Part shown: positions 8,296 to 17,191 of the stretch, piece after piece
Position numbering within the stretch: position 1 is the first letter of the stretch
Layout: each line of letters starts with the position of its first letter
Source: Caryophanales bacterium UBA4691
GTDB taxonomy: Bacteria > Bacillota_I > Bacilli_A > RFN20 > CAG-826
Reading direction: 5' to 3'
Length of the DNA: 41,811 nucleotides
Assembly (NCBI GenBank): GCA_002404865.1
Contig: DHKP01000034.1
Span: 1-41,811 of the forward strand
Notes under the pieces: generated by a model
Database searches by the model: none
What the model was told of the DNA's origin: nothing
The model's input: the letters and a program-made list of their open reading frames with translations, nothing else
Made by a program: the position numbers and the translations under genes

Positions 8296-9511
8296 CAAGG
8301 AACTCCTTTCCATGTCTTACCGCGTCGACAAGCTGGTCGATATCTTCCTTTGTGGTATAAAAATAGAAAGAAGCACGAACCGTAGCGACGGTCTTAAGAA
8401 AATCGATGAGGATTTTTGCGCAGTGTTGGCCACTTCGACAAGCGATTCCGCGTGAATTTAGGAACGTTGCGGCGTCTTGAGCGAAAACATCTTTAATGTT
8501 GAAGGTTACAATACCCGCCTCGCTTTTCGCGTTATAGAGAATCGCGTTTCCCGTTTTTTCTAATTCCGTAACGGCATATTCTTTTAGGCTACGCTCATAA
8601 ACTTCGATATTATCCATTCCAAGCTTAGAAATATAGTCAATCGCAGCTTTTAAGCCGAGGATGCCTTCCATATTTTGGGTGCCCGCCTCAAAGCGAAGTG
8701 GAGGCTCTAAGTAGGCGACATCCCCGCATAAATCGAATTTCGCATTCATTCCTCCACCGGTCATGAAAGGTTCCATCTTGGATAAAAGAGGGAACTTGCC
8801 ATATAAAACCCCGATTCCAGTAGGCCCGCATAGTTTATGGCCGCTAAAGGCCAAGAAATCACAGTCTAAATCCGCGACGTCCGTTTTAATGTGTGGCACT
8901 GATTGGGCGCCATCACAAACAAGAACCGCTCCAAATTCGTGGCAAACCTTGGCTAATTCTTTAATTGGAGCAATGTAACCCAAAACATTCGTCACCATCG
9001 CAACAGAAACCACTTTTGTGTTTTTTGTAATGGTTTTGCGGAGATTTTCGACCGTTAATCTCCCATCTTTATCAAGCGGAATGAATTTGATTTTCGCGCC
9101 CGTCATTTCATGAACCTTGTACCAAGGAAGGACGTTACTAGCGTGTTCGGCTTCTGTTAGCAATATCTCATCATTTTCTTTTAGATATTTTGCCCCATAG
9201 CCAAATGCGACTAGATTCAAAGAACCTGTTGTTCCGGAAGTAAAAACCACTTCTTCTGTTTTGGAGTTGATAAATTTGGCGACCGTCTCTCTTGCTTCCA
9301 ATATTTTTTGATCCATTTGTGCGCAAAGATCATAATCGCCGCGGTGGCTATTGCTCGTTTCGCTTAGGTAATAAGCGTCCACCGCTTCTCTCACGCAATC
9401 TGGCTTGAATGTCGTCGAGGCATTATCAAGCCAAATCAATGGCTTTCCTTGCATTTGAATATTGTTTCTAAGCATTGGAAAATCTAGGCGTACTTTTTCG
9501 ACATCAAACAT
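8279..9511 (-). CDS. sufS: cysteine desulfurase SufS
   Basis: A 410-residue PLP enzyme that removes sulfur from L-cysteine to form an enzyme persulfide for Fe-S assembly. The PLP lysine is Lys226 in AFSGHKLCGPTG and the catalytic cysteine is Cys364 in RSGQHCAK, the short-loop class II (SufS) type. YLDNAS-like WLDNASTTFKP at the N terminus is typical. Start ATG 9511 has AAGGAGG upstream; the 23-residue longer in-frame version is basic and atypical. One base separates it from sufD. Stop is TGA. Confidence 0.97.
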   Translation of the reverse strand: MFDVEKVRLDFPMLRNNIQMQGKPLIWLDNASTTFKPDCVREAVDAYYLSETSNSHRGDYDLCAQMDQKILEARETVAKFINSKTEEVVFTSGTTGSLNLVAFGYGAKYLKENDEILLTEAEHASNVLPWYKVHEMTGAKIKFIPLDKDGRLTVENLRKTITKNTKVVSVAMVTNVLGYIAPIKELAKVCHEFGAVLVCDGAQSVPHIKTDVADLDCDFLAFSGHKLCGPTGIGVLYGKFPLLSKMEPFMTGGGMNAKFDLCGDVAYLEPPLRFEAGTQNMEGILGLKAAIDYISKLGMDNIEVYERSLKEYAVTELEKTGNAILYNAKSEAGIVTFNIKDVFAQDAATFLNSRGIACRSGQHCAKILIDFLKTVATVRASFYFYTTKEDIDQLVDAVRHGKEFLDAYFN

Positions 9512-9512
9512 C

Positions 9513-10199
9513 TTAGATGCCTCCTTCGATTGCTTGATCGATTCTTTGACGGAGCGTTTCCTCCTCAAAATAATCTTCAATCGGTTTTAAATAGCCTAAC
9601 GTAATGAGCCTTTTTGCTTCTTCTAGCGTTAAGCCTCTACTCATTAAATAGAAAAGATGGCTTTCATTAAGGCGTCCGACGGCAGCTCCATGGCTTGCCA
9701 TAACGTCATTTTCCGAAATTTTTAAAATCGGCGATGCTTTGCCCTTGCATTTTTCATCAAAAACAATAATTTTCGCTTCTTGGCGGGTGAACGATTTCAC
9801 GCTCCCCCGTTCAATAGAAGATTCGCCATAGAAAAATAATGAAGACGCATCGCGAGCGATTCCATAATTTTTCACCAAAGAACGAGTGTGGGGCGCTTTA
9901 TGATAAACAGAAGGAGAAAACGCTTTTACATCTTGATCCATTGACAATGAAGCGAGATTCCAATTCATCATAGCGCCTTCTTCCAAAAGATTAACGCTGA
10001 GTTTAATTTCGCCACTATCATGACTGAAATCGGCAAAGCAAATCTCGGCGGTCGCATTTTTAAAAACATCGATATTGATTTGGATATCGCCAAGTTTTGA
10101 AAAACTAGCCAATTCAAGATGAAGGCACTCATTTGGCTTCACCATTAAATTGATGTTTGCAGGAATTTTATCAATATAGGAAATTCTATTTTTTTCCAT
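9513..10199 (-). CDS. sufD: Fe-S assembly protein SufD, unusually short
   Basis: A 228-residue SufB/SufD-family protein. The C-terminal half is recognisable: MASHGAAVGRLNESHLFYLMSRGL followed by EEAKRLITLGYLKPI. SufD is usually about 400-450 residues, so the N-terminal helical domain and part of the beta-helix are missing here. The gene starts inside sufC (14-nt overlap) at ATG 10199 with GAAGGA upstream, so this is not an obvious internal truncation of a longer reading frame. By position it should dimerise with SufB and bind SufC. Confidence 0.88.
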   Translation of the reverse strand: MEKNRISYIDKIPANINLMVKPNECLHLELASFSKLGDIQINIDVFKNATAEICFADFSHDSGEIKLSVNLLEEGAMMNWNLASLSMDQDVKAFSPSVYHKAPHTRSLVKNYGIARDASSLFFYGESSIERGSVKSFTRQEAKIIVFDEKCKGKASPILKISENDVMASHGAAVGRLNESHLFYLMSRGLTLEEAKRLITLGYLKPIEDYFEEETLRQRIDQAIEGGI

Positions 10200-11016
10200 T
10201 GACGATTTCCTTCGTTAAACAAGAGCCAATGCTCACATGATTCATTGGAGCATCCGTTTCTTTCTCGATATTGATGCCAAGTTCACGATGGATCCATTCA
10301 TACCCTTCATGATCGACGCGCTCGATTAGTTCAGGCCCGCCGATAATAGCGATTTTGCCATTAATGAGAACCGCGGCTCTGCTCGGATGAATCATTCCGT
10401 ATAAGCGAGCATAGTGACTAATAATCAAAAAACCTGTCCCTCCGCTTTGCTGTTTCCGAATGCTACTAGCAACAATTCGCATCGCATCGACATCTAGTCC
10501 GGAATCGATTTCATCAAGCATTGCAATTTTTGGAGAAAGCAGCCTCATTTGTAAAATTTCGTTGCGTTTTTTCTCGCCGCCAGAGAATCCTTCGTTCAAA
10601 TTCCTTTTGCTCATTTCGAAAGGAATGTCCATCTCTTTATAGGCGCTTTGCAATTTTGAATAAAGCTCAAATAAATTCATCGGTTTTTCACGATGAGCAT
10701 TCATTGCTGCTTTCAAAAAATCAGCGTTATTCAAGCCTGGGATTTCGCTAGGATATTGCATCCCAAGGAATAAACCGGCTTTCGATCTTTCATCGACTGG
10801 CATTTTTAAAATATCTTTGCCATCTAACGTAATCGATCCTTCGTTCACTTGGTAGGCGGGATTACCCATGATTGCCGCTAATAAAGTGCTCTTCCCGTGC
10901 CCATTTGGCCCAAGCAAAGCAATAGTTTCGCCTTCATTCACTTCCAAATTGATGCCACGAAGTATGGGGGTTCCCTTTACGGAAACATGTAAATTTTTAA
11001 TTTTTAATGTGAACAT
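10186..11016 (-). CDS. sufC: Fe-S assembly ATPase SufC
   Basis: A 276-residue ABC-type ATPase of the SufBCD complex. Walker A is GPNGHGKST, the signature is SGGEKKRNEI, and Walker B is IAMLDEIDSGLDVDA, all typical of SufC; it has no membrane segments. Start ATG 11016 has AGGAGCG upstream. The C terminus runs about 20 residues longer than I would expect and overlaps the start of sufD. It is the first gene of the minus-strand suf-mnmG-rsmG-parAB run. Confidence 0.97.
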   Translation of the reverse strand: MFTLKIKNLHVSVKGTPILRGINLEVNEGETIALLGPNGHGKSTLLAAIMGNPAYQVNEGSITLDGKDILKMPVDERSKAGLFLGMQYPSEIPGLNNADFLKAAMNAHREKPMNLFELYSKLQSAYKEMDIPFEMSKRNLNEGFSGGEKKRNEILQMRLLSPKIAMLDEIDSGLDVDAMRIVASSIRKQQSGGTGFLIISHYARLYGMIHPSRAAVLINGKIAIIGGPELIERVDHEGYEWIHRELGINIEKETDAPMNHVSIGSCLTKEIVNGKK

Positions 11017-11120
11017 TACTCGCTCCTGAAAAAGCACTTAATTCTAATATTACGTCATTCAAGTGGCAAACGATAAGACATAGGAAAAACATAAACCGCG
11101 AAAATGGCTTATTTTAGATG

Positions 11121-11149
11121 TTGCACCCATTCTCTAAAGAGAATAAACT
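11121..11149 (+). promoter_or_regulatory. promoter with palindrome in its spacer, upstream of the lipoprotein pair
   Basis: TTGCAC (11121-11126) and TAAACT (11144-11149) are 17 bp apart; each matches four of six consensus bases. The spacer is almost filled by ATTCTCT-AA-AGAGAAT (11129-11144), a perfect 7-bp inverted repeat with a 2-nt centre, a likely repressor operator. The regulator is unknown. Confidence 0.45.
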
Positions 11150-11187
11150 TATCGAGCATTAATGTTAAAGGAGGAGCGAATCATCAA

Positions 11188-13215
11188 ATGAAGAAATCTA
11201 AATCCGCTCTATGTCTAGTAACGTTGGCTGCCACCTGTGCTGTTTTGGCTTCTTGCAACATGCCTACCAAAGCAAATGATGGCACCATTTTTACTTATAC
11301 AACCGCATTAGGAACGACCGTTTCTTATACGGCTAGTGACCTCGAAAAGAGTTATCAGCTTGGTGGAAAAAGCGCATCTACCGAATTCGACAAGGTTTAC
11401 GAGGTTCTCATTCGCAAATATTACGAAAAACCTGAAATGAAAGCATCTCTCAGTGTAGCGAAAACCGAAGCCAATCGACTCGTCGCTGAGCAACAACAAG
11501 CCGCCAAAAACGCGGGTGGCAATTACAAGGAGGAACTCGAAAAGATTTTCGACAAGAATAACGTTAAGAATCTTGATGAACTTTACGACCACTTCCTCTA
11601 TCAAGAAGAAAAGAAAAATTTCGAGAACAAATACAATAACGACTACCTCGACTATATCCGTGATGGATCGAAAGGCGGTTTAACATCCGATGACCTTTTC
11701 ATGAAATCAAGCGAAACTTACGGCGCTGAAAACAAAGGCTGGATCCGCGAGCAAGTTCCAATGAATATCCACCACATCTTGGTGAAAGTCGACGCTGCCG
11801 ATGGCGAATACACCCAAGCTGAGATTAGCGAAGATAATGCGAAAAAGCTTGGATTGACCATCACTCGTTTGGCTGGCGATTCTGGCTCTAGCGGAGGCGG
11901 AATTCGTGAAACATTTGGCGAAATCGCAGAAGCAGTTTCCGATGACGAAACTAGTGGGAAAGCCTATGGTGAATTGAATGAGCCAACCACCAAAGTAATG
12001 AGCAGTGACCTCGTTCCAGAATTCAAGCTCGGAATGTATGCTTTTGAAACTCTTTATAACAAAGGCTACGCGGCGACGACAGGAAACGAAAAAGAGTATT
12101 ACGAAAAGAATGTCGCTTCATTAACCCCAGGCTTAAAGCAAGACGCAACAAGCGCTTCCGATATCGATACCAATCAAGAACTCGAAGCTGGCCCAGGCGA
12201 AGGAACGACGATTCATGATTTCTTTGCGTATGGGGAAAAATACGATGATGGCACTAATGGCATCGGCCAGATTCCTTATGGTGCCGCTAAAGCGCTCCTA
12301 GAATCAGCTAGCATAACGACTGATGGAAGTGGAAATACCGTTTATGAAGGGAAAGCCACCTTCTACCCGCGCAACATCTTATTTAATAAATATTTTAATA
12401 AGCACAACGTTTGCGTCATTACTCCAAACGACATCGCTTACAATACTGGCAATAAAGAAGACGCTGATAAAAAGGACGGAGTTGTTGCAGACACATATAA
12501 GAGCCTTCCAGGTTTCCAAGTCAACACAAAGAACATTGTTGCCCTTGATGAAAACGTTTTAACCGACAAAGACGGAAATATTGTTCTCGCGGTTCGTGCT
12601 GGAAGCGGCTCTAGCTATCAAGGAGTCCATTTGATGGTTCTTAAACGTAGTGGCCTCGACCTTAATGGCGAATTCGTGAAACAAGCTGGCACTTCTAGAG
12701 AAAATATCAGCACGTTAAGCGAATATTATACCATGGTCAAGCCAGGCGAAGAAGGTTACCCAACCTATGGTGCAGATAAGAAAGACAAAGACACTTATGT
12801 GAACACTAACGCTGGCAAAGATTCTTCGATCTATACTACTAGACAAGGAAGAATCACTAACGCAGTAAAAACCTACAATAGCGCTCTTAGCACCTATATC
12901 TTCCAATCTCTAATCGAAGATGGTTCGATTAAATTCGCCGATGAGACCCTTGGTAAGCGCATTCGTAACTATAGCATCACCAAGCGTCAATCCACAAAAG
13001 ATGACAATTATCAAACCTGGGTCAAAAACTGGAAATCATATGCCCAAAAACTTCAAAGGCAGAATAGTTTAAGAGACTACAAACTTCCCGATGACCACAA
13101 GGGAAGCGCAACGCAAAACAAAGCAATGCTTAGCGAAGTCTGTGCAATTGGATTTAAAGACCATAACGATTCAAATTGGCTAGCGGGAGGAAAATGCTAC
13201 TATGTTAAGCAATAA
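11188..13215 (+). CDS. secreted lipoprotein with parvulin-like (PrsA/SurA) features
   Basis: A 675-residue lipoprotein with lipobox LASC and lipidated Cys23, anchored to the outer face of the membrane. Around residues 215-330 the pattern resembles a parvulin peptidyl-prolyl isomerase: an HHILVKVD strand, an FGEIAEAVSDD segment matching the usual F..LA...S.D, and SSDLVPEFKLGMYAFE. A late YQGVHLMVLKR strand looks like the closing beta strand, so the domain appears split by a long insertion. The likely role is folding of exported proteins. The start has AAAGGAGGAG 11 nt upstream. It overlaps the next lipoprotein gene by 14 nt. Codon choice is richer in C-ending codons than the neighbours, which suggests high expression. 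Confidence 0.65.
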   Translation: MKKSKSALCLVTLAATCAVLASCNMPTKANDGTIFTYTTALGTTVSYTASDLEKSYQLGGKSASTEFDKVYEVLIRKYYEKPEMKASLSVAKTEANRLVAEQQQAAKNAGGNYKEELEKIFDKNNVKNLDELYDHFLYQEEKKNFENKYNNDYLDYIRDGSKGGLTSDDLFMKSSETYGAENKGWIREQVPMNIHHILVKVDAADGEYTQAEISEDNAKKLGLTITRLAGDSGSSGGGIRETFGEIAEAVSDDETSGKAYGELNEPTTKVMSSDLVPEFKLGMYAFETLYNKGYAATTGNEKEYYEKNVASLTPGLKQDATSASDIDTNQELEAGPGEGTTIHDFFAYGEKYDDGTNGIGQIPYGAAKALLESASITTDGSGNTVYEGKATFYPRNILFNKYFNKHNVCVITPNDIAYNTGNKEDADKKDGVVADTYKSLPGFQVNTKNIVALDENVLTDKDGNIVLAVRAGSGSSYQGVHLMVLKRSGLDLNGEFVKQAGTSRENISTLSEYYTMVKPGEEGYPTYGADKKDKDTYVNTNAGKDSSIYTTRQGRITNAVKTYNSALSTYIFQSLIEDGSIKFADETLGKRIRNYSITKRQSTKDDNYQTWVKNWKSYAQKLQRQNSLRDYKLPDDHKGSATQNKAMLSEVCAIGFKDHNDSNWLAGGKCYYVKQ

Positions 13216-14947
13216 GAAAAATTTACTCGTTTTTGGACTAAGCGTTTTAACTGCCGGTGCCATGATGGTTGGCTGCTCTACCGTGAAAGCCGAGCTCCCC
13301 ACAAGCGAATATAATCAAAAAATCCTTGATATTGATGGCATCAAAAATAACACAATGGGCCAAATTTATGACGCATTAGTGAGCGAAGGCGATTCCAATA
13401 GTGAAAAAGTTTTGAACAATATCCTCGTTCTTTATAGCAAAAGCGTATTCGGCGACTTCTTATCCGAATTGAAGCCCGCTATCGATAGTGCCGATATCAC
13501 AAAGCTTCAAGCTATTGCGGACAAATACGAAATCTATCATGTGGAAGACGGAAAAGGTTCTACCGATAAATTAAAGAGCATCTATAACAATTTCTTATAT
13601 CGCATCTATAAAACTTTCTATTCCTATGTGACAAACACCACCTATCAAGAAGAGAGCCAGTTTGTAGAAAAGAAATTCTATGATGCCCAATGGAAAAACG
13701 ATCCTTCTTCTTTAGGAAAAAAGAGAGAAACAATTGTTGAAACGAAAAAACAAATTTACGGCTTCCGGCACCTCGATGACGTAGATATGGCTGAAAACGC
13801 CTCGATCATCGATACGTATTTCGAGGATATTTGGGGCACATACGGGAAAGATGACGAAGGGAAAACGGAAAATTCCTATATTGAAATCGCAGTTCTCCCA
13901 GACATCTATCGCGATGAGCTAGTTTGCGAATACCTTGTTCGTGAAAACTACCGCACACTCGGTATTTCCTACGGAAGAAAAGTGAATTACATCAAACTCG
14001 CGGATAATAGCAAAACCGAATATAAAGCCGCAACAAAACAACTCGTTGCTCAATACGCGATGCAAGTTATCGAAGCGAATAAGCTCGACAAATACCCATT
14101 TAGCGTTCTAGATTCAATGATCAAAGGGACCATTTTCTATGAAGATCCTTCTTATGAAAGTGACCCTCTTATCACAAAAATCTATACGGATGCAGATTGG
14201 CATTTGTTCAGCGATTCCGATTTCACGAATTCTAAATCTTGGTCAACCGCTGAAACCGAAAAATACTCCAAAAAAATCTACAAAGAATCGACCTTCGGCG
14301 GATATGTTGCGGATTATTTGAAAATTAACAAGACGGACGAGGATAACGATAGCATCGTCAAAGACTTCACCAATAGCAACGCTTATCCGTATCAATATGG
14401 TCTAGCGCTCAAATACAAAGAACTCCTCACAAAGGACAACACCGTAAGCGGTTGGTACACTTCCACAGGCTTGACGGATTTGCCAAGCGATATCAAAAAC
14501 CGTGTGTTCAATATGGGCGTTTCCGAAGAAGTCGATAGTCTCAATAAAAAAGGCACCGCAAAAGAGGATGGCAGCTATGTTTGGTACCGCAATGGCGCTA
14601 CAGATAACACTGGCGATAGCCACTACCTCATCACGCCAAAGACTTATGAAACCGGAAATGAGATCCCTTATGTTATCGGCGATTCCAGCAACTGGTATTT
14701 AGTCGATGTGAAGGAAGCTGTTAAGAGTTCTAAACTCTCCACCACCGACAAGGAAAATTACTACGATGCCTTAAAGAATCAGCCATACTTCGGAGACTAT
14801 GTCGCCCGTTCTATCGCTGCGACGCTCTCTAGCTCTGATACTTATAAGAAGAGTAGCAATCAATACTTCGTCAAAAAGATGGCTTTGGTTTACCATGATC
14901 AAAGCGTCTACGATTACTTCAAGAAGACCTTCCCAGATCTCTTCTAA
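13202..14947 (+). CDS. secreted lipoprotein, probable partner of the parvulin-like lipoprotein
   Basis: A 581-residue lipoprotein with lipobox MVGC (Cys25) near the N terminus. I do not recognise a catalytic domain. Overall plan and composition (Tyr, Asp, Lys and Ser rich, with a late NWYLVDVKEA strand) resemble the upstream parvulin-like protein, so it may be a degenerate paralogue acting with it. It starts at ATG 13202 inside the upstream gene with GGGAGG 11 nt before, so the two are co-translated. A terminator follows. Confidence 0.6.
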   Translation: MLSNKKNLLVFGLSVLTAGAMMVGCSTVKAELPTSEYNQKILDIDGIKNNTMGQIYDALVSEGDSNSEKVLNNILVLYSKSVFGDFLSELKPAIDSADITKLQAIADKYEIYHVEDGKGSTDKLKSIYNNFLYRIYKTFYSYVTNTTYQEESQFVEKKFYDAQWKNDPSSLGKKRETIVETKKQIYGFRHLDDVDMAENASIIDTYFEDIWGTYGKDDEGKTENSYIEIAVLPDIYRDELVCEYLVRENYRTLGISYGRKVNYIKLADNSKTEYKAATKQLVAQYAMQVIEANKLDKYPFSVLDSMIKGTIFYEDPSYESDPLITKIYTDADWHLFSDSDFTNSKSWSTAETEKYSKKIYKESTFGGYVADYLKINKTDEDNDSIVKDFTNSNAYPYQYGLALKYKELLTKDNTVSGWYTSTGLTDLPSDIKNRVFNMGVSEEVDSLNKKGTAKEDGSYVWYRNGATDNTGDSHYLITPKTYETGNEIPYVIGDSSNWYLVDVKEAVKSSKLSTTDKENYYDALKNQPYFGDYVARSIAATLSSSDTYKKSSNQYFVKKMALVYHDQSVYDYFKKTFPDLF

Positions 14948-14966
14948 TCGTTAAATAGACTATAAT

Positions 14967-14999
14967 AAAGGGGCGAGATTCTCTCGCTCCTTTAATTTT
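14967..14999 (+). terminator. rho-independent terminator after the lipoprotein pair
   Basis: A 12-bp stem (AAAGGGGCGAGA with TCTCGCTCCTTT, one G-U pair) with a 3-nt loop is followed by TAATTTTA. It lies just before the ribosome binding site of the HIT gene. Confidence 0.75.
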
Positions 15000-15013
15000 A
15001 TGGAGGCAGTTAT

Positions 15014-15430
15014 ATGAAAGATGTATTTTGCAAAATCATCGATGGGGAGATTCCATCAACCAAAGTGTATGAAGATGATGATGTTTTGGCGATATTAGAT
15101 ATTTCGCAAGTCACGAAAGGCCATACGCTAGTTATGCCGAAAAAGCATTACGATAATTTCTTGTCTTGCCCACAAGAAACGATGCATAAAGTATTTGATG
15201 TCGCACAAAGAATCGGGCAAGCAGAAATGCAAGTACTCGGAGCAAAAGGCGTGAATATTCTTACCAACGTCGGCGAATCAGCCGGGCAAAGTGTTCCTCA
15301 CTTTCACGTTCATGTCATTCCTAGATATATCGGCGGTGAAGGCGGTTTCCAAATCACAATGAAGAGTCAAGACACTTCTAAAGAAGATCTCCCTCTACTC
15401 GCGTCCAATATTGGAAAAGCCATGAAATAA
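15014..15430 (+). CDS. HIT family protein (Hit-like nucleotide hydrolase)
   Basis: A 138-residue histidine-triad protein. The catalytic motif HFHVHVIPR is present and the N terminus FCKIIDGEIPSTKVYEDD is the classic Hint/Hit start. Family members hydrolyse nucleoside phosphoramidates or dinucleotides in the cytosol; the true substrate here is not known. GGAGG lies 8 nt before the ATG. It is followed by a strong bidirectional terminator. Confidence 0.95.
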   Translation: MKDVFCKIIDGEIPSTKVYEDDDVLAILDISQVTKGHTLVMPKKHYDNFLSCPQETMHKVFDVAQRIGQAEMQVLGAKGVNILTNVGESAGQSVPHFHVHVIPRYIGGEGGFQITMKSQDTSKEDLPLLASNIGKAMK

Positions 15431-15432
15431 GC

Positions 15433-15477
15433 AAAAGAGGCAAGGGTTCATCTCCCTGCCTCTTTGTTTTATTTTTT
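15433..15477. terminator. bidirectional terminator between the HIT gene and yhaM
   Basis: AAAGAGGCAAGGG pairs with CCCTGCCTCTTT with one bulged A. The plus strand continues with TGTTTTATTTTTT and the minus strand with TTTTGCTTATTTC, so it can serve both convergent genes. Confidence 0.8.
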
Positions 15478-16416
15478 CTCGCAAACAAACGGAGAATTAT
15501 AGAAATTACGTCCATCGAGAGCCAATATTCTACTTGTCCATTCACCAGGCTCAACGCCTTCATAAGCAATGCGAAGAATTTCCATTTTTGCGTCAAAGTC
15601 ATCAATCAGGGCAAGAGCGAGCGCTTCTTTCGTTTCTGGTAGTTTCGCAGCGCCAAATTCAAGCTTGCCATGGTGCGATAGCATCATATGCTTCAATAAA
15701 AGAATTTGCTCACTATGGATATTGAGTTCCTTGGCTTTCTCGTCAATGAGTTCGCTTGCAATGACTAAATGCCCGATAAGCCTTCCCTCGGTCGTATATT
15801 GGGTCGCAATGACCCCTGTAAGCTCTTTTACTTTGCCTAAATCGTGGAGAATCGTCCCAGAAATGAGCAAGTCGCGATTTAAAGTCGGGTAAAGCTTGCA
15901 AATTTGATCAGCAAGACGAGTCATAGAAACGCTATGGTAAAGGAGACCACTAGCGTATGCATGATGATTTTTTGCAGCGGCAGGATAAGATAAATATGCG
16001 CTCTTGTTGTCGTTCAATAATGCGGCGACAATCGCATGCAAATCATGGTCTACAATGGAAGAGACAAACCCACGGAGCTCTGTTTCAAGAGATTTTTCAC
16101 TTTCAGGAGCGTTTTGAACAAAGCGCGCAATATCAATATGGGCGGTAGGAACAACCTCTCCAGCGAGTACTTTAAACTGCAAAGAATTATTGTATAAATT
16201 GACTTCCCCTTTGAAATTGACGACATTCCCCATAACGAAAATATTTTGATCATCAGGGAGGATTTCCCACTTTTTCGCATCGATTTTCCCAGTGTTGTCT
16301 TGAAGAGTCATATTGTAATACTGCTTTCCAGCATTACTAACGCACATTTTTAAATCACTAATGAGAAATTGAGCGTTTTCAACATGGTCGCCGCTTTTTA
16401 AATCACAAATGTTCAT
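15469..16416 (-). CDS. yhaM: 3'-5' exoribonuclease YhaM
   Basis: A 315-residue protein with an N-terminal OB-fold (nucleic-acid binding, about residues 10-95) and a C-terminal HD phosphohydrolase-type domain, the order of YhaM/Cbf1. The HD metal motifs are HSVSMTRLADQI and ILHDLGKV, followed by HLVIAS and MLSHHG. It degrades RNA, and possibly single-stranded DNA, from the 3' end. Start ATG 16416 has AGGAGT upstream and overlaps the end of recX by 14 nt, so recX and yhaM are coupled. Confidence 0.93.
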   Translation of the reverse strand: MNICDLKSGDHVENAQFLISDLKMCVSNAGKQYYNMTLQDNTGKIDAKKWEILPDDQNIFVMGNVVNFKGEVNLYNNSLQFKVLAGEVVPTAHIDIARFVQNAPESEKSLETELRGFVSSIVDHDLHAIVAALLNDNKSAYLSYPAAAKNHHAYASGLLYHSVSMTRLADQICKLYPTLNRDLLISGTILHDLGKVKELTGVIATQYTTEGRLIGHLVIASELIDEKAKELNIHSEQILLLKHMMLSHHGKLEFGAAKLPETKEALALALIDDFDAKMEILRIAYEGVEPGEWTSRILALDGRNFYNSPFVCEKK

Positions 16417-17191
16417 TTTTAATACTCCTAATTGCGTTTTCGACTTCATCTCGTTCATACCCTTTTCTAATTAAGAAGGAATATAGACGAGCGAAGCATT
16501 CATAATCGTTATATTTTTCTTTATATCGTAAATAGGCGCGATTCGCTTCAGAATTCAACTTACTTTTCACTTTATCTTCTTCTCCTTCTAATAACGAAGG
16601 GCCAAAAGTATCCAAAGAATAGCCCCGTCTACATAAAGCGTTTTTTGCTTTTTCAATACGGACACGAGAGGGGTAGGAAGCTAAGGAAGAAGACTTGCGA
16701 AGAAGATATTTTTGCGCGTTTTCTTTTTCTTGGGCGAAAGTAAGCTTCTCTAAGATATTTGGTGAAATCCCTTTTTTGTAACGTAATTCATCGAGAATGA
16801 GGTTTTTTCCATATAAAGCGTTTTCTCTACTCTCTTTATAATCTTTCGCATAGGCTTCATCATCGATTAGTCCGGATTTTTCCAATTCGATAATGACAAT
16901 AGATACGGATTTTTCATTTTTGCTTTTTAAAAGAAGCTTCTCTTTGATTTCGTGGCGGGAATAGTTTCGCCTAGAAAGAAGAGAATAGGCGTAATCGCTA
17001 AGCAAAGTGACGCTTGATTTCTCTTTTAATAAAGCAAGATCGTCATCATTCAATTCTTTTCCTTCATAATAAAAGCCATCCGTAAAAGCGTTTTCGTTCA
17101 ACAGAAAAGAATAAGACCCCGCTTTGATCAAATAATGGCCTTTTTTATCGCGAGAAACGGAATTGATATTAATAATTCTTTTTGATGGCAC
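16403..17191 (-). CDS. recX: regulatory protein RecX
   Basis: A 262-residue regulator that inhibits or modulates RecA filaments. RecX helical repeats are visible: LLSRRNYSRHEIKEKLLLK, IIELEKSGLIDDEAYAKDY and later ALCRRGY. The start is best taken as GTG 17191, because TGAGGTG lies just upstream; no ATG is available in this region and an in-frame TTG at 17206 contains the ribosome binding site. It overlaps the glycosyltransferase gene by 23 nt and ends in TGA within yhaM. Confidence 0.9.
   Translation of the reverse strand: MPSKRIININSVSRDKKGHYLIKAGSYSFLLNENAFTDGFYYEGKELNDDDLALLKEKSSVTLLSDYAYSLLSRRNYSRHEIKEKLLLKSKNEKSVSIVIIELEKSGLIDDEAYAKDYKESRENALYGKNLILDELRYKKGISPNILEKLTFAQEKENAQKYLLRKSSSLASYPSRVRIEKAKNALCRRGYSLDTFGPSLLEGEEDKVKSKLNSEANRAYLRYKEKYNDYECFARLYSFLIRKGYERDEVENAIRSIKNEHL

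Noticed and set aside
14961..14966. TATAAT as promoter of the HIT gene
   Set aside because: No acceptable -35 box at 16-18 bp and a terminator hairpin follows directly; it may simply be AT-rich DNA before the terminator.
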